Made by a program: the position numbers and the translations under genes
In this document: positions 1 through 8,760 of the stretch, piece after piece
Numbering within the stretch: position 1 is the first letter of the stretch
Layout of the letters: the number at the start of each line of letters is the position of its first letter
Notes under the pieces: generated by a model
What the model saw: the letters and a program-made list of their open reading frames with translations, nothing else
What the model was told of the DNA's origin: nothing
The model's database searches: none
From: Acidobacteriota bacterium
Lineage (GTDB): Bacteria > Acidobacteriota > Terriglobia > Acidiferrales > UBA7541
Direction of reading: 5' to 3'
Assembly: GCA_021818865.1 (NCBI GenBank)
Contig: JAKASX010000007.1
Coordinates: 1-64,000 of the forward strand
Length of the DNA: 64,000 bases

Positions 1-110
1 GTTCGGAACGCCGGCAGCACAAAAACACCGCGGTAAAACCCGCTCAGCATCCCCAAATCAGCCCAAAAGAAAAGAAAAACAGCCACCCAAAGCGATTTTT
101 CAGCAGCCTG

Positions 111-1400
111 CTAGTCTTTCTGCGCCATCCGTTCCAGCACGAGCAGGGATTCGACATGGGGAGTTTGTGGGTAAAAATCGAATCCCACAAGCGCCAGAGG
201 GCGGTACGTCGCGCCGAGCATCGCGGCGTCGCGCGTCTGGTTCGCCGGATTGCACGAAAGGTAGATGATGCGGCGCGGCCGCGCGCGCACGAGCGCCTCG
301 ACGAGCCGCGGATGCAGGCCGGCGCGCGGCGGATCGACCACCACCACATCGCTCGGCAACAGAAATTCCTCGGCGCACAATTCCGCGCGCGCCGCTCGTG
401 GATGGTAATTCTCCGCTCGGGCCTCGCGCCGGTTGCGTTCCGCCCACGCCGCAGCGGCTTCGTTCGATTCGACCGCCAGAATTTCCTCGGCTTTGTCGCG
501 CAGCAACAGCCCGATGGTTCCCACGCCGCTGTAAAGCTCCACGATGCGCCCGGTTTCTGGAACGTGGCGCCGAATTTCCTCCACCGCAAGCGAAAAAACC
601 TCCACGTGGTTTTGAAAAAATCCCTCGAGCGGCCACGCCAAATCGAGTCCGGCCACGCGCTCCACCAGATGGTCCGCGCCTCGCCGGCCGAGCAGCCGCG
701 TTTCGACCGAAGCTGGCGACAGCGGGTCGCTGTAATAAACGGCCCATCCCGCGCTGCGTTCGAGCCCCAATTCCGCGGCGGGAAAATTTTCGTCCATCAC
801 GTAAAGCCCGATAATCACTTGCCCGCTCGCGCGGCTCCCGCGAACGATCAGGCTTTTCAGCGTCGATGAGGAAATCCCACGCTTCTCGAGCCACGCCACC
901 ACTTCAAGTGCCGCTGCGTTCATCGCCGCGCTGGCGAGTTGGCATCCCTCCGGCAGCGGCAGCTTGCGCAACGAATGCCCGCGCTCGTGAAACGCCAGTT
1001 GCAGCCGGCCCTCACGCTCGGTGAAGCTGAATTCCATTTTGTTGCGGTAGCCCCAAACGGTTTCCGCGGCGGCGAAACGCTCGAGCGGCATGGAAGGAAA
1101 CAGTTCCTCAAGGACGCGGCGTTTCGCCTCGATTTGCGCGTCGTAGCGCATCACCTGCCATGGCGAGCAACTCAAATAATGATCCTCGCGCGGCGCAACG
1201 CGATCGGGCGACTCGCGCAGCACTTCCACGAGCCGGCAGAGCAGAGCGCCTTTTTGCCGGCGAATCGGCAGGACGCGCGCCCGTTCGCCGGGCAAAACGC
1301 CCCACGCGAGCGCCACGCGTCCCGCCGCTTCCGGCATCGGCGCGGACCCCATTCCGTCCGGCGTCAGCCGGTCGAATTCGAGTTCAAGCGATTCAGCCAT
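111..1400 (-). CDS. Class I SAM-dependent RNA (uracil-5-)methyltransferase, RlmD/TrmA family
   Basis: Predicted cytosolic enzyme that transfers a methyl group from SAM to C5 of a uridine in rRNA or tRNA. The 429-residue protein has an N-terminal TRAM-like beta domain (about residues 1-60), then the family segment 'YRNKMEFSF', the SAM-binding motif 'ELYSGVGTIGLLL', the 'DPPRAGLHP' motif and the catalytic-cysteine loop 'YLSCNPANQ'. The iron-sulfur cysteine cluster of E. coli RlmD is not complete: only one Cys remains in the segment 'YLSCSPWQVMRYDAQ'. It is therefore a cluster-poor member, and whether 23S rRNA or tRNA is the substrate cannot be told from sequence. The ATG at 1400 has only a weak purine stretch upstream. 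It is divergent from the next gene and has no operon partner in the window. Confidence 0.88.
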   Translation of the reverse strand: MAESLELEFDRLTPDGMGSAPMPEAAGRVALAWGVLPGERARVLPIRRQKGALLCRLVEVLRESPDRVAPREDHYLSCSPWQVMRYDAQIEAKRRVLEELFPSMPLERFAAAETVWGYRNKMEFSFTEREGRLQLAFHERGHSLRKLPLPEGCQLASAAMNAAALEVVAWLEKRGISSSTLKSLIVRGSRASGQVIIGLYVMDENFPAAELGLERSAGWAVYYSDPLSPASVETRLLGRRGADHLVERVAGLDLAWPLEGFFQNHVEVFSLAVEEIRRHVPETGRIVELYSGVGTIGLLLRDKAEEILAVESNEAAAAWAERNRREARAENYHPRAARAELCAEEFLLPSDVVVVDPPRAGLHPRLVEALVRARPRRIIYLSCNPANQTRDAAMLGATYRPLALVGFDFYPQTPHVESLLVLERMAQKD

Positions 1401-1625
1401 CGAATTCCAAAGAGCCTAGCATGCCGCTTCCCGCAACGCCTGCCGCGGGCGCCGCAATGCCGCCATCGCCCTTCCGCCGTCCAAATTCGTCTTTCCAGCC
1501 GTTGGGCAGCTTTGCCGGAATTGCCTCGCCGTTTCCTTGCAAGGTATCCTGATGGCCAAGGTTCGCCGGGTGACGTCGCCCGAACGGGACCATTGACGCT
1601 CTGGCCGCTCCATGGGGGAGAAGGC

Positions 1626-3020
1626 ATGGTTCTCGAACGATTTGAAGTGCCTGGCTTGGCTCATTATTCCTACATGGTCGCTTCGCGCAGCCGCGCAGTG
1701 GTCGTTGACCCTAAACGCGACGTCGACACCTATCTCGCCTTCGCCGCCCAGCGCGACTGGAAAATCACTCATATTCTCGAAACGCACATCCACGCCGATT
1801 ACGCTTCGGGCGCACGCGAACTCGCCGCAGCCACCGGAGCCGAGCTCTGGCTGAGCGCCCACGACGCCGGCGAAGACTACGTTTACCAGTTTCCGCACCG
1901 CGCCATGCGCGACGGCGACCGGCTGGAATGGAACGATGTCGCGATCGTCGCCTTGCACACTCCCGGCCACACGCCCGAGCACCTCTCTTTTCTGATTCAC
2001 GAGCCCGCGCAAAGCCCGCACCCGGTGGCGATGCTTTCGGGCGATTTTCTCTTCGTCGGCTCGCTCGGCCGGCCCGATCTGCTCGGCGAGCAATCGAAGC
2101 GGCGTCTGGCCGAATTGCTCTACGAAAGCCTGCATCGCCGCATCGGCCACCTGCCGGACGCTCTCGAAGTGCGCCCCGCGCATGGCGCCGGCTCGTTCTG
2201 CGGCAGCGGCATGAGCGACCGGGCGCAATCCACGCTGGGCGACGAGCGCGCGAGCAATGTTTTCTTCCGCGACCGCGAACGCGAGGCCTTCGTCAGCCGC
2301 ATCCTTGGCCACGTTCCTCCGTTTCCCGACTATTATCGCCGGATGAAGCGCGTCAACGCCGAGGGTCCGCGCCTGCTCGGCGAGTTACCTGGCGCGCGCG
2401 CGATCGGCGCGGCGGAATTTCGCGATTCAATCGAGCGCGAAAACGCGGTGGTTATCGATTGTCGTTCTCCAGAGAGCTTCGGCCGCGGCCACGTTCCCGG
2501 CGCGCTGAATATCGGCCTGGGCGGGGGATTTTCCACTTGGGCCGCGTGGATCGTCCCTTACGATCGTCCTCTGCTGCTCGTCGGCGACCGCGAAACGAAT
2601 CTCGACGATGCGCGCCGTGGCCTCGCTCGCGTGGGTCTCGACGACGCACGCGGCTTTCTCGGAGGCGGGTTCGAGGCGTGGGCGGAACGCGGCTGGCCGC
2701 AGGCGCAAGTGGAACAGGTTTCCGTCGCCGAACTCGATTCGCGCCGCCGCGCCGGCGCCGCGATCGTCGACGTGCGCGGCGACAAGGAATGGTCTTCCGG
2801 CCATATCCCCGGTTCGCTGCACATCATGGGCGGCGATTTGCCGAAACGACTCGACGAGTTGCCGCGCGACGCCCGCGTGCATCTGGTTTGCGCCAGCGGG
2901 TATCGCTCCAGCGTGGCTGCGAGCGTCCTGCGCCGCGCCGGTTTCGCCGACGTTGCCAACCTGGCGGACGGATTGAAGGCGTGGCGCGAGCGCGGTTTGC
3001 CGCTCGAAACGGGAGACTAA
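1626..3020 (+). CDS. MBL-fold persulfide-dioxygenase-like protein with two rhodanese domains
   Basis: Predicted cytosolic sulfur-handling enzyme, 464 residues. Residues 1-240 form an ETHE1-like metallo-beta-lactamase domain with metal ligands in 'THIHADY' (H54, H56, D58), 'PGHTPEH' (H115) and 'SGDFLFVGSLGRPDL'. The usual HxHxDH ends in Tyr instead of His, as in CstB-like fusions. Two rhodanese domains follow. The first ('VVIDCRSPESFGRGHVPGA', about 275-350) has no active-site Cys at the expected loop and looks structural. The second (about 360-460) has the loop 'CASGYRS' with C422 as the probable persulfide carrier. The family oxidises glutathione or protein persulfides and moves sulfane sulfur. 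The start is the ATG at 1626 because GGGGGAGAAGG lies just upstream; the frame is open much further back. The next gene follows after 9 bases. Confidence 0.9.
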   Translation: MVLERFEVPGLAHYSYMVASRSRAVVVDPKRDVDTYLAFAAQRDWKITHILETHIHADYASGARELAAATGAELWLSAHDAGEDYVYQFPHRAMRDGDRLEWNDVAIVALHTPGHTPEHLSFLIHEPAQSPHPVAMLSGDFLFVGSLGRPDLLGEQSKRRLAELLYESLHRRIGHLPDALEVRPAHGAGSFCGSGMSDRAQSTLGDERASNVFFRDREREAFVSRILGHVPPFPDYYRRMKRVNAEGPRLLGELPGARAIGAAEFRDSIERENAVVIDCRSPESFGRGHVPGALNIGLGGGFSTWAAWIVPYDRPLLLVGDRETNLDDARRGLARVGLDDARGFLGGGFEAWAERGWPQAQVEQVSVAELDSRRRAGAAIVDVRGDKEWSSGHIPGSLHIMGGDLPKRLDELPRDARVHLVCASGYRSSVAASVLRRAGFADVANLADGLKAWRERGLPLETGD

Positions 3021-3029
3021 GCCTCAACG

Positions 3030-3653
3030 ATGTTTCGCGTGATCACAATCAGCCGGGAGCATGGCAGCGGCGGAGCGGAAATCGCCCGCCGGATGGCCGA
3101 GCGCCTGGATTGGAAATTGGTGGACGATCCGCTGGTGGAGGAAATCGCGCGCCGGGCGAAAGTTCCTTCCGACGTTGCGCGCCGCTACGACGAATGCGTC
3201 AATCCGTGGTTTCATCGCCTGGTTCAGGCGGTCTGGCGGGGAGGTTTCGAGGGCTCGGCCACGCGGGTTGAAGCCGGTGCGTTCGACGCCGATCAGATGA
3301 TGCGCCTCTGGACCGAAGTGATTCGCGAAGCCGCCGAAATCGGTCACGCCGTCATCGTCGGCCGCGGCGCTCAGTGCATTCTGCGCGGCCGCCGCGACGC
3401 CTTCCACGTTTCCGTCCACGCTCCACTCGCCTGGCGCGCGGAAAATCTGCGCAAAGTGCTCGGCGTGAAGAGCGAGCCGGAAACCGTCGCCGAGGAAACC
3501 GACCGCCGGCGCGCCGCCTTCATCCATCGCTATTTCGGCGAAAACTGGAAGGATTTCCGCCTCTATCACCTGATGATTGATTCTTCGATCGGCCTCGACC
3601 GCGCCGCCGACGCCATCCTCGCCGCTGCCGGTCTCACTCCGCTACATTCCTGA
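3030..3653 (+). CDS. Cytidylate kinase-like family protein
   Basis: A 207-residue P-loop protein of the cytidylate-kinase-like family (AAK26 type). The N-terminus reads 'MFRVITISREHGSGGAEIA', where the glycine-rich GSGG segment replaces a classical Walker A. The middle part 'VIVGRGAQCILRG' and 'FHVSVHAPLAWRAENL' are family hallmarks. Members are found widely in bacteria and the substrate is usually unproved, so a nucleoside-monophosphate kinase role is only family inference. It starts 9 bases after the MBL-rhodanese gene and is probably cotranscribed with it, an association with no obvious metabolic logic. Length is normal for the family. Confidence 0.85.
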   Translation: MFRVITISREHGSGGAEIARRMAERLDWKLVDDPLVEEIARRAKVPSDVARRYDECVNPWFHRLVQAVWRGGFEGSATRVEAGAFDADQMMRLWTEVIREAAEIGHAVIVGRGAQCILRGRRDAFHVSVHAPLAWRAENLRKVLGVKSEPETVAEETDRRRAAFIHRYFGENWKDFRLYHLMIDSSIGLDRAADAILAAAGLTPLHS

Positions 3654-3658
3654 ATCCG

Positions 3659-3675
3659 CCGCGCGTTTCGCGCGG
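3659..3675. terminator. Possible hairpin between convergent genes
   Basis: Seven-base perfect stem CCGCGCG / CGCGCGG with a TTT loop, 6 bases after the kinase-like stop and before the convergent ATPase-subunit stop at 3738. There is no T tract, so it is at best a weak bidirectional terminator. Confidence 0.3.
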
Positions 3676-3737
3676 GCGATTTCGCTCGACGCGGCCCGAA
3701 GACCGCATTCTTGAGTCGTTGGACGTGCCAGGAAAAG

Positions 3738-4634
3738 TTACGCGGCGAATCGCGCGGTTGCCAGCACGCGCTTCAGGCCCAGCAGCGCCGCGCCCAGCGC
3801 GCCCACGTGCTCGCAATATTCGGGAACGCGGATCGGAATCTTCAGCCGGCGCTCGAGCGCCCGCACCGCGCCCTGCTGCCGCGCCACGCCGCCGATGAAA
3901 ACCAGTTCTCCGGCCGGCCCCACGCGCTTCAGCAGCAGCGCCGATCGGTCGGCGAGGGAATCGTAGATTCCCGCCAGGATATTGGGCACCGAAACGCCGG
4001 CTGAAACGTGATTGATGATTTCGCTTTCCGCCAGCACCGCGCAGATGCTGCTGATCGGGTGGGGATGGTTGGCTTCGAGCGCCAGATCGCCCACGCTTTC
4101 CAGGTCCACTTGCAAATAGCGCGCCGCGCGCACGATGAAGCTGCCCGATCCCGCCGCGCACTTGTCGTTCGTCTTGAACTGCCGCACGCGCCCGGCGTCG
4201 CCAAGCCCGATCGCCCGCGTCGATTGGCTGCCGATATCCATCACCGCGACGCTGTGCGGAAACAGGAAAAACGCGCCGCGCGCGTCGCTGGTGATCTCGG
4301 TGATCTGGATGTCGCGGAAGCCGATGCTGTAGCGGCCCAGTCCGGTGGCGGCGATGTAGTCGATCGCGCGGCGCGCGAGGCCAGCGGCTTCGCAGGCCTG
4401 CTCAAGCGCCGTTCGCGCCGCTTTTTCCATTTCCACGCCGGTGCGCACCGTGCCGCGGCCCAGGATGCAGACGCGCGCCGAAAAATCCTCGGGCGCGAGC
4501 AGGCCCGCGGCCACGCCCGGCTCGCCGAACCAGCCGACCAGCACCGCCTTCGTATGGCTCGATCCGACGTCCACTCCCGCCACCAGCGCGGCGGGCGCTT
4601 GCGAACGTTCCGTTTCAGCCACGTGGTGTGGCAT
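3738..4634 (-). CDS. BadF/BadG/BcrA/BcrD-type ATPase subunit (second activase, BzdQ/BcrA-like)
   Basis: ASKHA-fold ATPase of the family that drives electrons by ATP hydrolysis into benzoyl-CoA reductase or 2-hydroxyacyl-CoA dehydratase. The 298-residue chain shows phosphate-1 'GVDVGSSHTKAV', the helix-connecting segment 'ATGLGRYSIG', phosphate-2 'VMDIGSQSTRAIGL', and the Cys ligands of the intersubunit [4Fe-4S] cluster in 'NDKCAAGSGSF' (C159) and 'SSICAVLAESE' (C198). The start at 4634 is chosen because 'tggagg' lies just upstream and the homologous domain begins there; it overlaps the end of the previous gene by 20 bases. It differs from its neighbour at many positions (S for G in 'GSQS', S for T in 'AGSG'), so the two probably form a heterodimer, as in benzoyl-CoA reductases, rather than the homodimer of dehydratase activases. 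Last gene of the operon. Confidence 0.87.
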   Translation of the reverse strand: MPHHVAETERSQAPAALVAGVDVGSSHTKAVLVGWFGEPGVAAGLLAPEDFSARVCILGRGTVRTGVEMEKAARTALEQACEAAGLARRAIDYIAATGLGRYSIGFRDIQITEITSDARGAFFLFPHSVAVMDIGSQSTRAIGLGDAGRVRQFKTNDKCAAGSGSFIVRAARYLQVDLESVGDLALEANHPHPISSICAVLAESEIINHVSAGVSVPNILAGIYDSLADRSALLLKRVGPAGELVFIGGVARQQGAVRALERRLKIPIRVPEYCEHVGALGAALLGLKRVLATARFAA

Positions 4635-5451
4635 TCGACGGCCTCCAGATTCCGGATTCGAAGCTCTCGCCCATCTTCTCGATGGCAAACAGCGCCGCGC
4701 CCAGCGCACCGGCGAAATGCGCGTCCGAATTCACTTGCAGCTTCGTGCCGAGCACTTCCTCGAGCGCCTTCACCATCCCCGTGTTGCGCGACACGCCGCC
4801 GGTCATCGTGATTCCCGGATCGATCGGAACGCGCCGCGCCAGCGAAACGGTGCGCCGGGCGATCGCCAGGTGCACTCCTCCCAGAACGTCTTCCGGCTTC
4901 TTGCCCTGCGCCAGATAGGACAGTATGTCCGATTCCACGAACACCGTGCAGACGGTGGTGATTTTCACCGGATGCCGCGCCCGCAGCGAAAGCGGTCCGA
5001 TTTCGTCGAGCCCGATGCCCAGCACCTCGGCCGCGTTGGCCAGGAAACGCCCGGTGCCGGCGGCGCATTTGTCGTTCATCACGAAATCGAGCACCTCGCC
5101 GTGCTCTCCCACGCTGATCGCCTTCGAATCCTGCCCGCCCATGTCGATCACGGTGCGCGTCGAGGGAAACAGGAAGTGGGCGCCGCGCGCGTGGCAGCTG
5201 ATTTCGGTCATCTGCGTATTGCCGAACGTGATTTTGTAGCGGCCGTAGCCGGTTCCCACCACGAAGCCCACGCTTTCCGGCTCGACGCCCGATTCGCGGC
5301 ACGCCTCGAGAAAGCCGTTTTCCGCCGCGCGCTGCACGTTCGCGCCGGTATCCACCAGCGCGCGTCCCAGCATGCGAACTCCGCCGTCTTCGCCGACGAT
5401 CACCGCTTTCGTCTGCGTCGAGCCGACGTCCACTCCCGCCGCTACTCTCAT
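4615..5451 (-). CDS. BadF/BadG/BcrA/BcrD-type ATPase subunit (first activase, BzdP/BcrD-like)
   Basis: Second ASKHA ATPase of the operon, 278 residues, close to the roughly 280 of BcrD. It carries 'GVDVGSTQTKAVIVG', 'GTGYGRYKITFG', 'VIDMGGQDSKAI', and cluster-ligating cysteines in 'NDKCAAGTGRF' (C129) and 'TTVCTVFVESD' (C168), all textbook for the HgdC/BcrD family. The cluster sits between two ATPase subunits and passes an electron to the catalytic Fe-S subunits after ATP-driven movement. The start is ATG at 5451, 7 bases after the preceding gene. The pairing of two different ATPases with two different HgdB-like subunits is what separates benzoyl-CoA-reductase operons from simple 2-hydroxyacyl-CoA dehydratase operons. 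Confidence 0.9.
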   Translation of the reverse strand: MRVAAGVDVGSTQTKAVIVGEDGGVRMLGRALVDTGANVQRAAENGFLEACRESGVEPESVGFVVGTGYGRYKITFGNTQMTEISCHARGAHFLFPSTRTVIDMGGQDSKAISVGEHGEVLDFVMNDKCAAGTGRFLANAAEVLGIGLDEIGPLSLRARHPVKITTVCTVFVESDILSYLAQGKKPEDVLGGVHLAIARRTVSLARRVPIDPGITMTGGVSRNTGMVKALEEVLGTKLQVNSDAHFAGALGAALFAIEKMGESFESGIWRPSNATPRG

Positions 5452-5458
5452 CTCCGCC

Positions 5459-6802
5459 TCATTGCAGAATTTTCAATCGGTCCGCCGCCGCGGGCGCGAT
5501 TTCACCGCCCGGCGCGTGCCGGATGGCCGCGGCGCCGCGGTGCAGCGTTCCGGTGGACCGGGCATGCTCGAGCGCCTCGAAGAAAGCGTCCATGCGATTC
5601 TTGATCTGCGCTTCGGAAAAATACCGCGGATCTTCCAGATCCGATTCCACGTAGAGCGTTGGCACGCCCAGTTGCTGCGTGAAATAGCCGCGCATGTCGC
5701 CCTGTCCGGCGGAAAACAGCCGGCAGCTCTTCACGAAATGAATTACGACGCCGTCGGCGTCCCACTCCTCGATGTAGCGCCGGATCTGATCGTAGCGCTG
5801 CAAATAATTCCGGTTCGTCACGTTGTGCGCCAGCATGTGCATCGCCAGCGACTCGAACGGATGGTCTGGATCGTGGCGGAAACCGAATTCCCATAGCCCG
5901 CCGACGGTCGAATAGGTCGAAGCGACCGCCGTCGCTTTCCACGCCGCGAACATGTCGCGAAACGTCCGGAAAAAGGGATACGGCGGAGGACCCTCCATCA
6001 CCACGCGAAACCGCTCCTGGTCGTAAATCCCCTCGCCGCGCGCCGCTTTCTCTTCCAGTTCCCGCAGCGCCAGCTCGAAAAACGCGACGCCCTCCGGGCT
6101 GCCTCGATAAACGTAAAGCGGTCCCATCAGCGTGATCGCGTCGAAATAGGCGTCGAAGGGCGTCGGCGTGCGCCGCGCCAGATGCTTGATCCGCGACCAC
6201 GCCTCCTCCACTCGCGCGGAGCAGCGCATCGCCTCGCGAAAACGGTCGTAATCGAACCGCCGCCCGGTCAGTTCCTCCAGCTGCTTCACGATTTCCTTCA
6301 GCTGGCAGACGATGTACGCCACGTCCTCGGCTCGCGGTTCGGCCGTTCGCAGGAACGGCACGTCGAGCATCGCCAGCGGCGCGTTCTGAAATTCCGCGGC
6401 GTGCTCGAACCATTTCACGTACGTGTTGCACCCGACGAAATTGCACAAAACCAGCTTCGGCACCGGCAGTTCCGTTCCCGCCGGCGTGATTCCCTTGATC
6501 ATCGCTCCGATGTCCGCCTTCACGTAGGCGCAATTGTCGGCGGCGTAGCCCATTTCCTCGGCTGCCAGGATCGGATCGAGCGATTGATGGCGAATCGCCA
6601 GTTGCAGAGCGTTCACTTCCGGATAGAGCGGAACGGCGCCGAAGGCTTCGAGCAACTCGACGCAATTTCCGGAAATCATCAGCGAAACCGCCGGTGGCCC
6701 TCCGTGCGCGGATTCTTCGAGCCGTTGGTACCAGCGCAGCATCAGGTCGCGCTGTTGCCGGTGGATGTCGCTCCGGTATTCCGATGCCTGAGTTTCGCCC
6801 AT
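5459..6802 (-). CDS. HgdB-family Fe-S subunit, benzoyl-CoA reductase BzdO/BcrB-like
   Basis: Predicted catalytic [4Fe-4S] subunit of a radical CoA-ester reductase or dehydratase. It has 447 residues, the length of BzdO/BcrB. Likely ligands are in 'DNCAYVKADIG' (C91), 'LVLCNFVGCNTY' (C120, C125) and 'FVKSCRLFSAGQGD' (C360). Both 'DNCAYVKADIG' and the late 'KSCR' are features I associate with this subunit type. The enzyme class uses two ATP per electron pair to push low-potential electrons into an aromatic or 2-hydroxyacyl-CoA thioester. The gene lies 6 bases after the other HgdB-family subunit and 7 before the first ATPase, so all four subunits should be made from one message. The substrate is inferred from the operon, not from active-site residues. 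Confidence 0.88.
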   Translation of the reverse strand: MGETQASEYRSDIHRQQRDLMLRWYQRLEESAHGGPPAVSLMISGNCVELLEAFGAVPLYPEVNALQLAIRHQSLDPILAAEEMGYAADNCAYVKADIGAMIKGITPAGTELPVPKLVLCNFVGCNTYVKWFEHAAEFQNAPLAMLDVPFLRTAEPRAEDVAYIVCQLKEIVKQLEELTGRRFDYDRFREAMRCSARVEEAWSRIKHLARRTPTPFDAYFDAITLMGPLYVYRGSPEGVAFFELALRELEEKAARGEGIYDQERFRVVMEGPPPYPFFRTFRDMFAAWKATAVASTYSTVGGLWEFGFRHDPDHPFESLAMHMLAHNVTNRNYLQRYDQIRRYIEEWDADGVVIHFVKSCRLFSAGQGDMRGYFTQQLGVPTLYVESDLEDPRYFSEAQIKNRMDAFFEALEHARSTGTLHRGAAAIRHAPGGEIAPAAADRLKILQ

Positions 6803-6808
6803 AATTCC

Positions 6809-7990
6809 TCAATCGAACAGCAGCGATTCGACGAACGTTTCGACCTCCGTCCGCAGCCGGTCGAACGTGAACGCCTTTTCCTCGAATTCCAGGAGCAAGT
6901 GCGGAATCGCCGCCGCTTCCAGCTCCCGCTTGAACAGCACGTAGTCGAAATAAGCCGGCTCGCAGAATTTCGCGATCAGAAACAGCACCGCCTGCGCGCC
7001 CAGCCGCCGCGTTTTCTCCACCAGCAGCTTGTGCCGCCGGTTGCGGAAATCGTGCCGCACCGAAGAATAGACCGAATGATTCAAATAGCAGGAGGCCAGC
7101 GCTTCGAGCGGATCGCCGCCGGTCGGAACGTCGCCGGTGAACCACCGCAGGCCGAGCAGGAAATCGTCGTCCAGAACGTAGCAGCCGGCGTCCTCGACGA
7201 GCCGAATCAGGTCGAGCGGCGGCTGTTCGCAAAACGCGCCTTCGATCACGATCCGAACGCTGTCGCGCGGCTTCGCTTCCCGGTCGGCCAGCGACCCGAG
7301 GCCTTCCCTCAGCAGTTCGTTGTGCGTCTCCACCGGCAAAAAATTGCCGGCGCGCTGCAGCAGATAAATGTCGCTCGTGCGCACCTGGTGCGGATTCGCC
7401 GCGCGCAGCCCGTAGAGGTCGCGCAGCAGCCTCCGGTTCTCGTTGTACACGGCGATCGAAGCGCGCAGCGCGTCTTCCTCGATCTTGCGTCCGCCGAGCC
7501 GTTCGAGCGCGTCGGCCAGGCGCCGGTATTCACCCTTCAGAAATTCCGTGCTCGCCGCCGAAGCCGGATTCTGCGGCAGGTGGAGGAACTCCACGTATTT
7601 CGCGGGAACGTTGCGCTCGAAAACGAACGCCAGATTCCGCGCCGAATCGCAGATGCCGGAAAAGAGCATCCCGTCGAGCGGATCGAGGTGGCCCGTGAGG
7701 CCCATTTCGAGCGTCGTTTTGACGATCGAGCAGATGAACGAGCCGAAGCGCGCGTCGGCGTATTGCAAATCCAGGCGGTCGCCCGCTCCGTTCAGGCCTA
7801 CCGGCAGCATTCCCGCCGCGTGGACGAGTTCCACCGGCGCGTAGACGGGGAAATAGCCGATCGCGCGCGCGCCCGGATGCTCCTGCTTCCACCGGCGCAC
7901 TTCGCCCAGGCTCAAATCGTCCACGATTTCGCGGCAGCGCTCGATCAGGGCTTCAGCGGCGGCAGGCATGGTTTCGTTGAGGCTGCTCAT
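6809..7990 (-). CDS. HgdB-family Fe-S subunit, benzoyl-CoA reductase BzdN/BcrC-like
   Basis: Second catalytic-type subunit, 393 residues (BcrC/BzdN are about 380). Candidate Fe-S ligands are in 'GSFICSIVK' (C87), 'FSGICDSARNL' (C114) and 'AKFCEPAYFDY' (C343). The last motif, in the form 'KFCEP..FDY', is characteristic of the BcrC/BzdN side of the family. The start is the ATG at 7990: its ATGA overlaps the stop of the dehydrogenase gene, a sign of translational coupling; the longer open frame upstream is antisense noise. With the next three genes it gives the order N-O-P-Q seen in Azoarcus-type benzoyl-CoA reductase operons. Confidence 0.88.
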   Translation of the reverse strand: MSSLNETMPAAAEALIERCREIVDDLSLGEVRRWKQEHPGARAIGYFPVYAPVELVHAAGMLPVGLNGAGDRLDLQYADARFGSFICSIVKTTLEMGLTGHLDPLDGMLFSGICDSARNLAFVFERNVPAKYVEFLHLPQNPASAASTEFLKGEYRRLADALERLGGRKIEEDALRASIAVYNENRRLLRDLYGLRAANPHQVRTSDIYLLQRAGNFLPVETHNELLREGLGSLADREAKPRDSVRIVIEGAFCEQPPLDLIRLVEDAGCYVLDDDFLLGLRWFTGDVPTGGDPLEALASCYLNHSVYSSVRHDFRNRRHKLLVEKTRRLGAQAVLFLIAKFCEPAYFDYVLFKRELEAAAIPHLLLEFEEKAFTFDRLRTEVETFVESLLFD

Positions 7991-8760
7991 CCGGCCATCG
8001 TCAATCCGCCGCTGATGCTGATCACCTGCCCGGTGATGTAGCTGGCGGCTTCGGATGCCAAGAATGCGACCATCGGCGCGATGTCTTCGGGCTTGCCCAG
8101 GCGCTTCAGCGGAATGGCTCCCGTCACCGCTCCGATCACCTTGCGCCCGAAATCCCGCGATTGAATTTCCGCGAGCAGCGGCGTATCCACCAGACCGGGA
8201 CACACCACGTTCACGCGCACGTTGTCCCGCGCGTGCTCGCGCGCCAGCGTCTTCGAAAACGCCACCACGGCCGCCTTCGCGCCCGAGTATACCGCTTCTC
8301 CCATCGAACCGACCCGCGCCGAATCCGAGCTGATGTTCACAATCGCGCCGTGCTTGCGTTCGGCCATGTGCGGCAAGACGGCGTAGCAGGTGTGGATCAC
8401 GCCCTGATAATTCACGCCGATCACCCGCTGCCACTCTTCCGGCTTCGATTGCAGAAACGGCGTCAGGTTGTCCCAGCCGGCATTGTTCACCAGGATGTCG
8501 ATGCCGCCCAGTTGCGCGATTGCCGCGTCGCGCAGCGCCACGGCGTCTTCGAGCTGCGTCACGTCCGTCCGCGCGCTCTTCACCACGCGGCCGGTTTCGC
8601 GGCTCACCGTTTCCGCCGTTCGCGCCGCTTCATCCGCCAGGAAATCCCCAATCATAACGTCCGCGCCAGCCCGCGCCAGCGCCTCCACGATTCCCCGGCC
8701 GATTCCGCGCGCACCGCCCGTGACGACGGCTTTTTTTCCGGCAAGGCTCAGTTCGCTCAT
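7987..8760 (-). CDS. SDR-family dehydrogenase, BadH-like (2-hydroxycyclohexanecarboxyl-CoA dehydrogenase-like)
   Basis: NAD(P)-dependent short-chain dehydrogenase of 257 residues. Cofactor motif 'VTGGARGIGRGI' (13-24), 'NNAG' (92-95), catalytic Ser in 'NISSDSA' near 145 and the Y158-x3-K162 pair in 'YSGAK'. The C-terminus 'ISGGLTMAG' closely resembles BadH, which oxidises 2-hydroxycyclohexanecarboxyl-CoA to the 2-keto ester in alicyclic and aromatic acid degradation. Placed directly before the reductase subunits with ATGA overlaps at both ends, it fits oxidation of a hydroxylated alicyclic CoA ester. SDR specificity cannot be read from sequence alone, so another hydroxyacyl-CoA is possible. 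Start at 8760, where the ATG overlaps the preceding stop. Confidence 0.88.
   Translation of the reverse strand: MSELSLAGKKAVVTGGARGIGRGIVEALARAGADVMIGDFLADEAARTAETVSRETGRVVKSARTDVTQLEDAVALRDAAIAQLGGIDILVNNAGWDNLTPFLQSKPEEWQRVIGVNYQGVIHTCYAVLPHMAERKHGAIVNISSDSARVGSMGEAVYSGAKAAVVAFSKTLAREHARDNVRVNVVCPGLVDTPLLAEIQSRDFGRKVIGAVTGAIPLKRLGKPEDIAPMVAFLASEAASYITGQVISISGGLTMAG

Noticed and set aside
939-1625. Upstream extension of the MBL-rhodanese frame
   Set aside because: The extension is antisense to the methyltransferase gene; the ATG at 1626 has an excellent Shine-Dalgarno and the domain starts there.
5502-7232. 576-codon minus-strand frame over the BzdO/N-like genes
   Set aside because: Overlaps two real genes in another frame and is Gly/Arg/Ala noise without motifs.
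6182-8041. 619-codon plus-strand frame opposite the reductase genes
   Set aside because: Antisense to two well-supported genes with ATGA couplings; Arg/His/Ala-rich, no domain, typical high-GC shadow.
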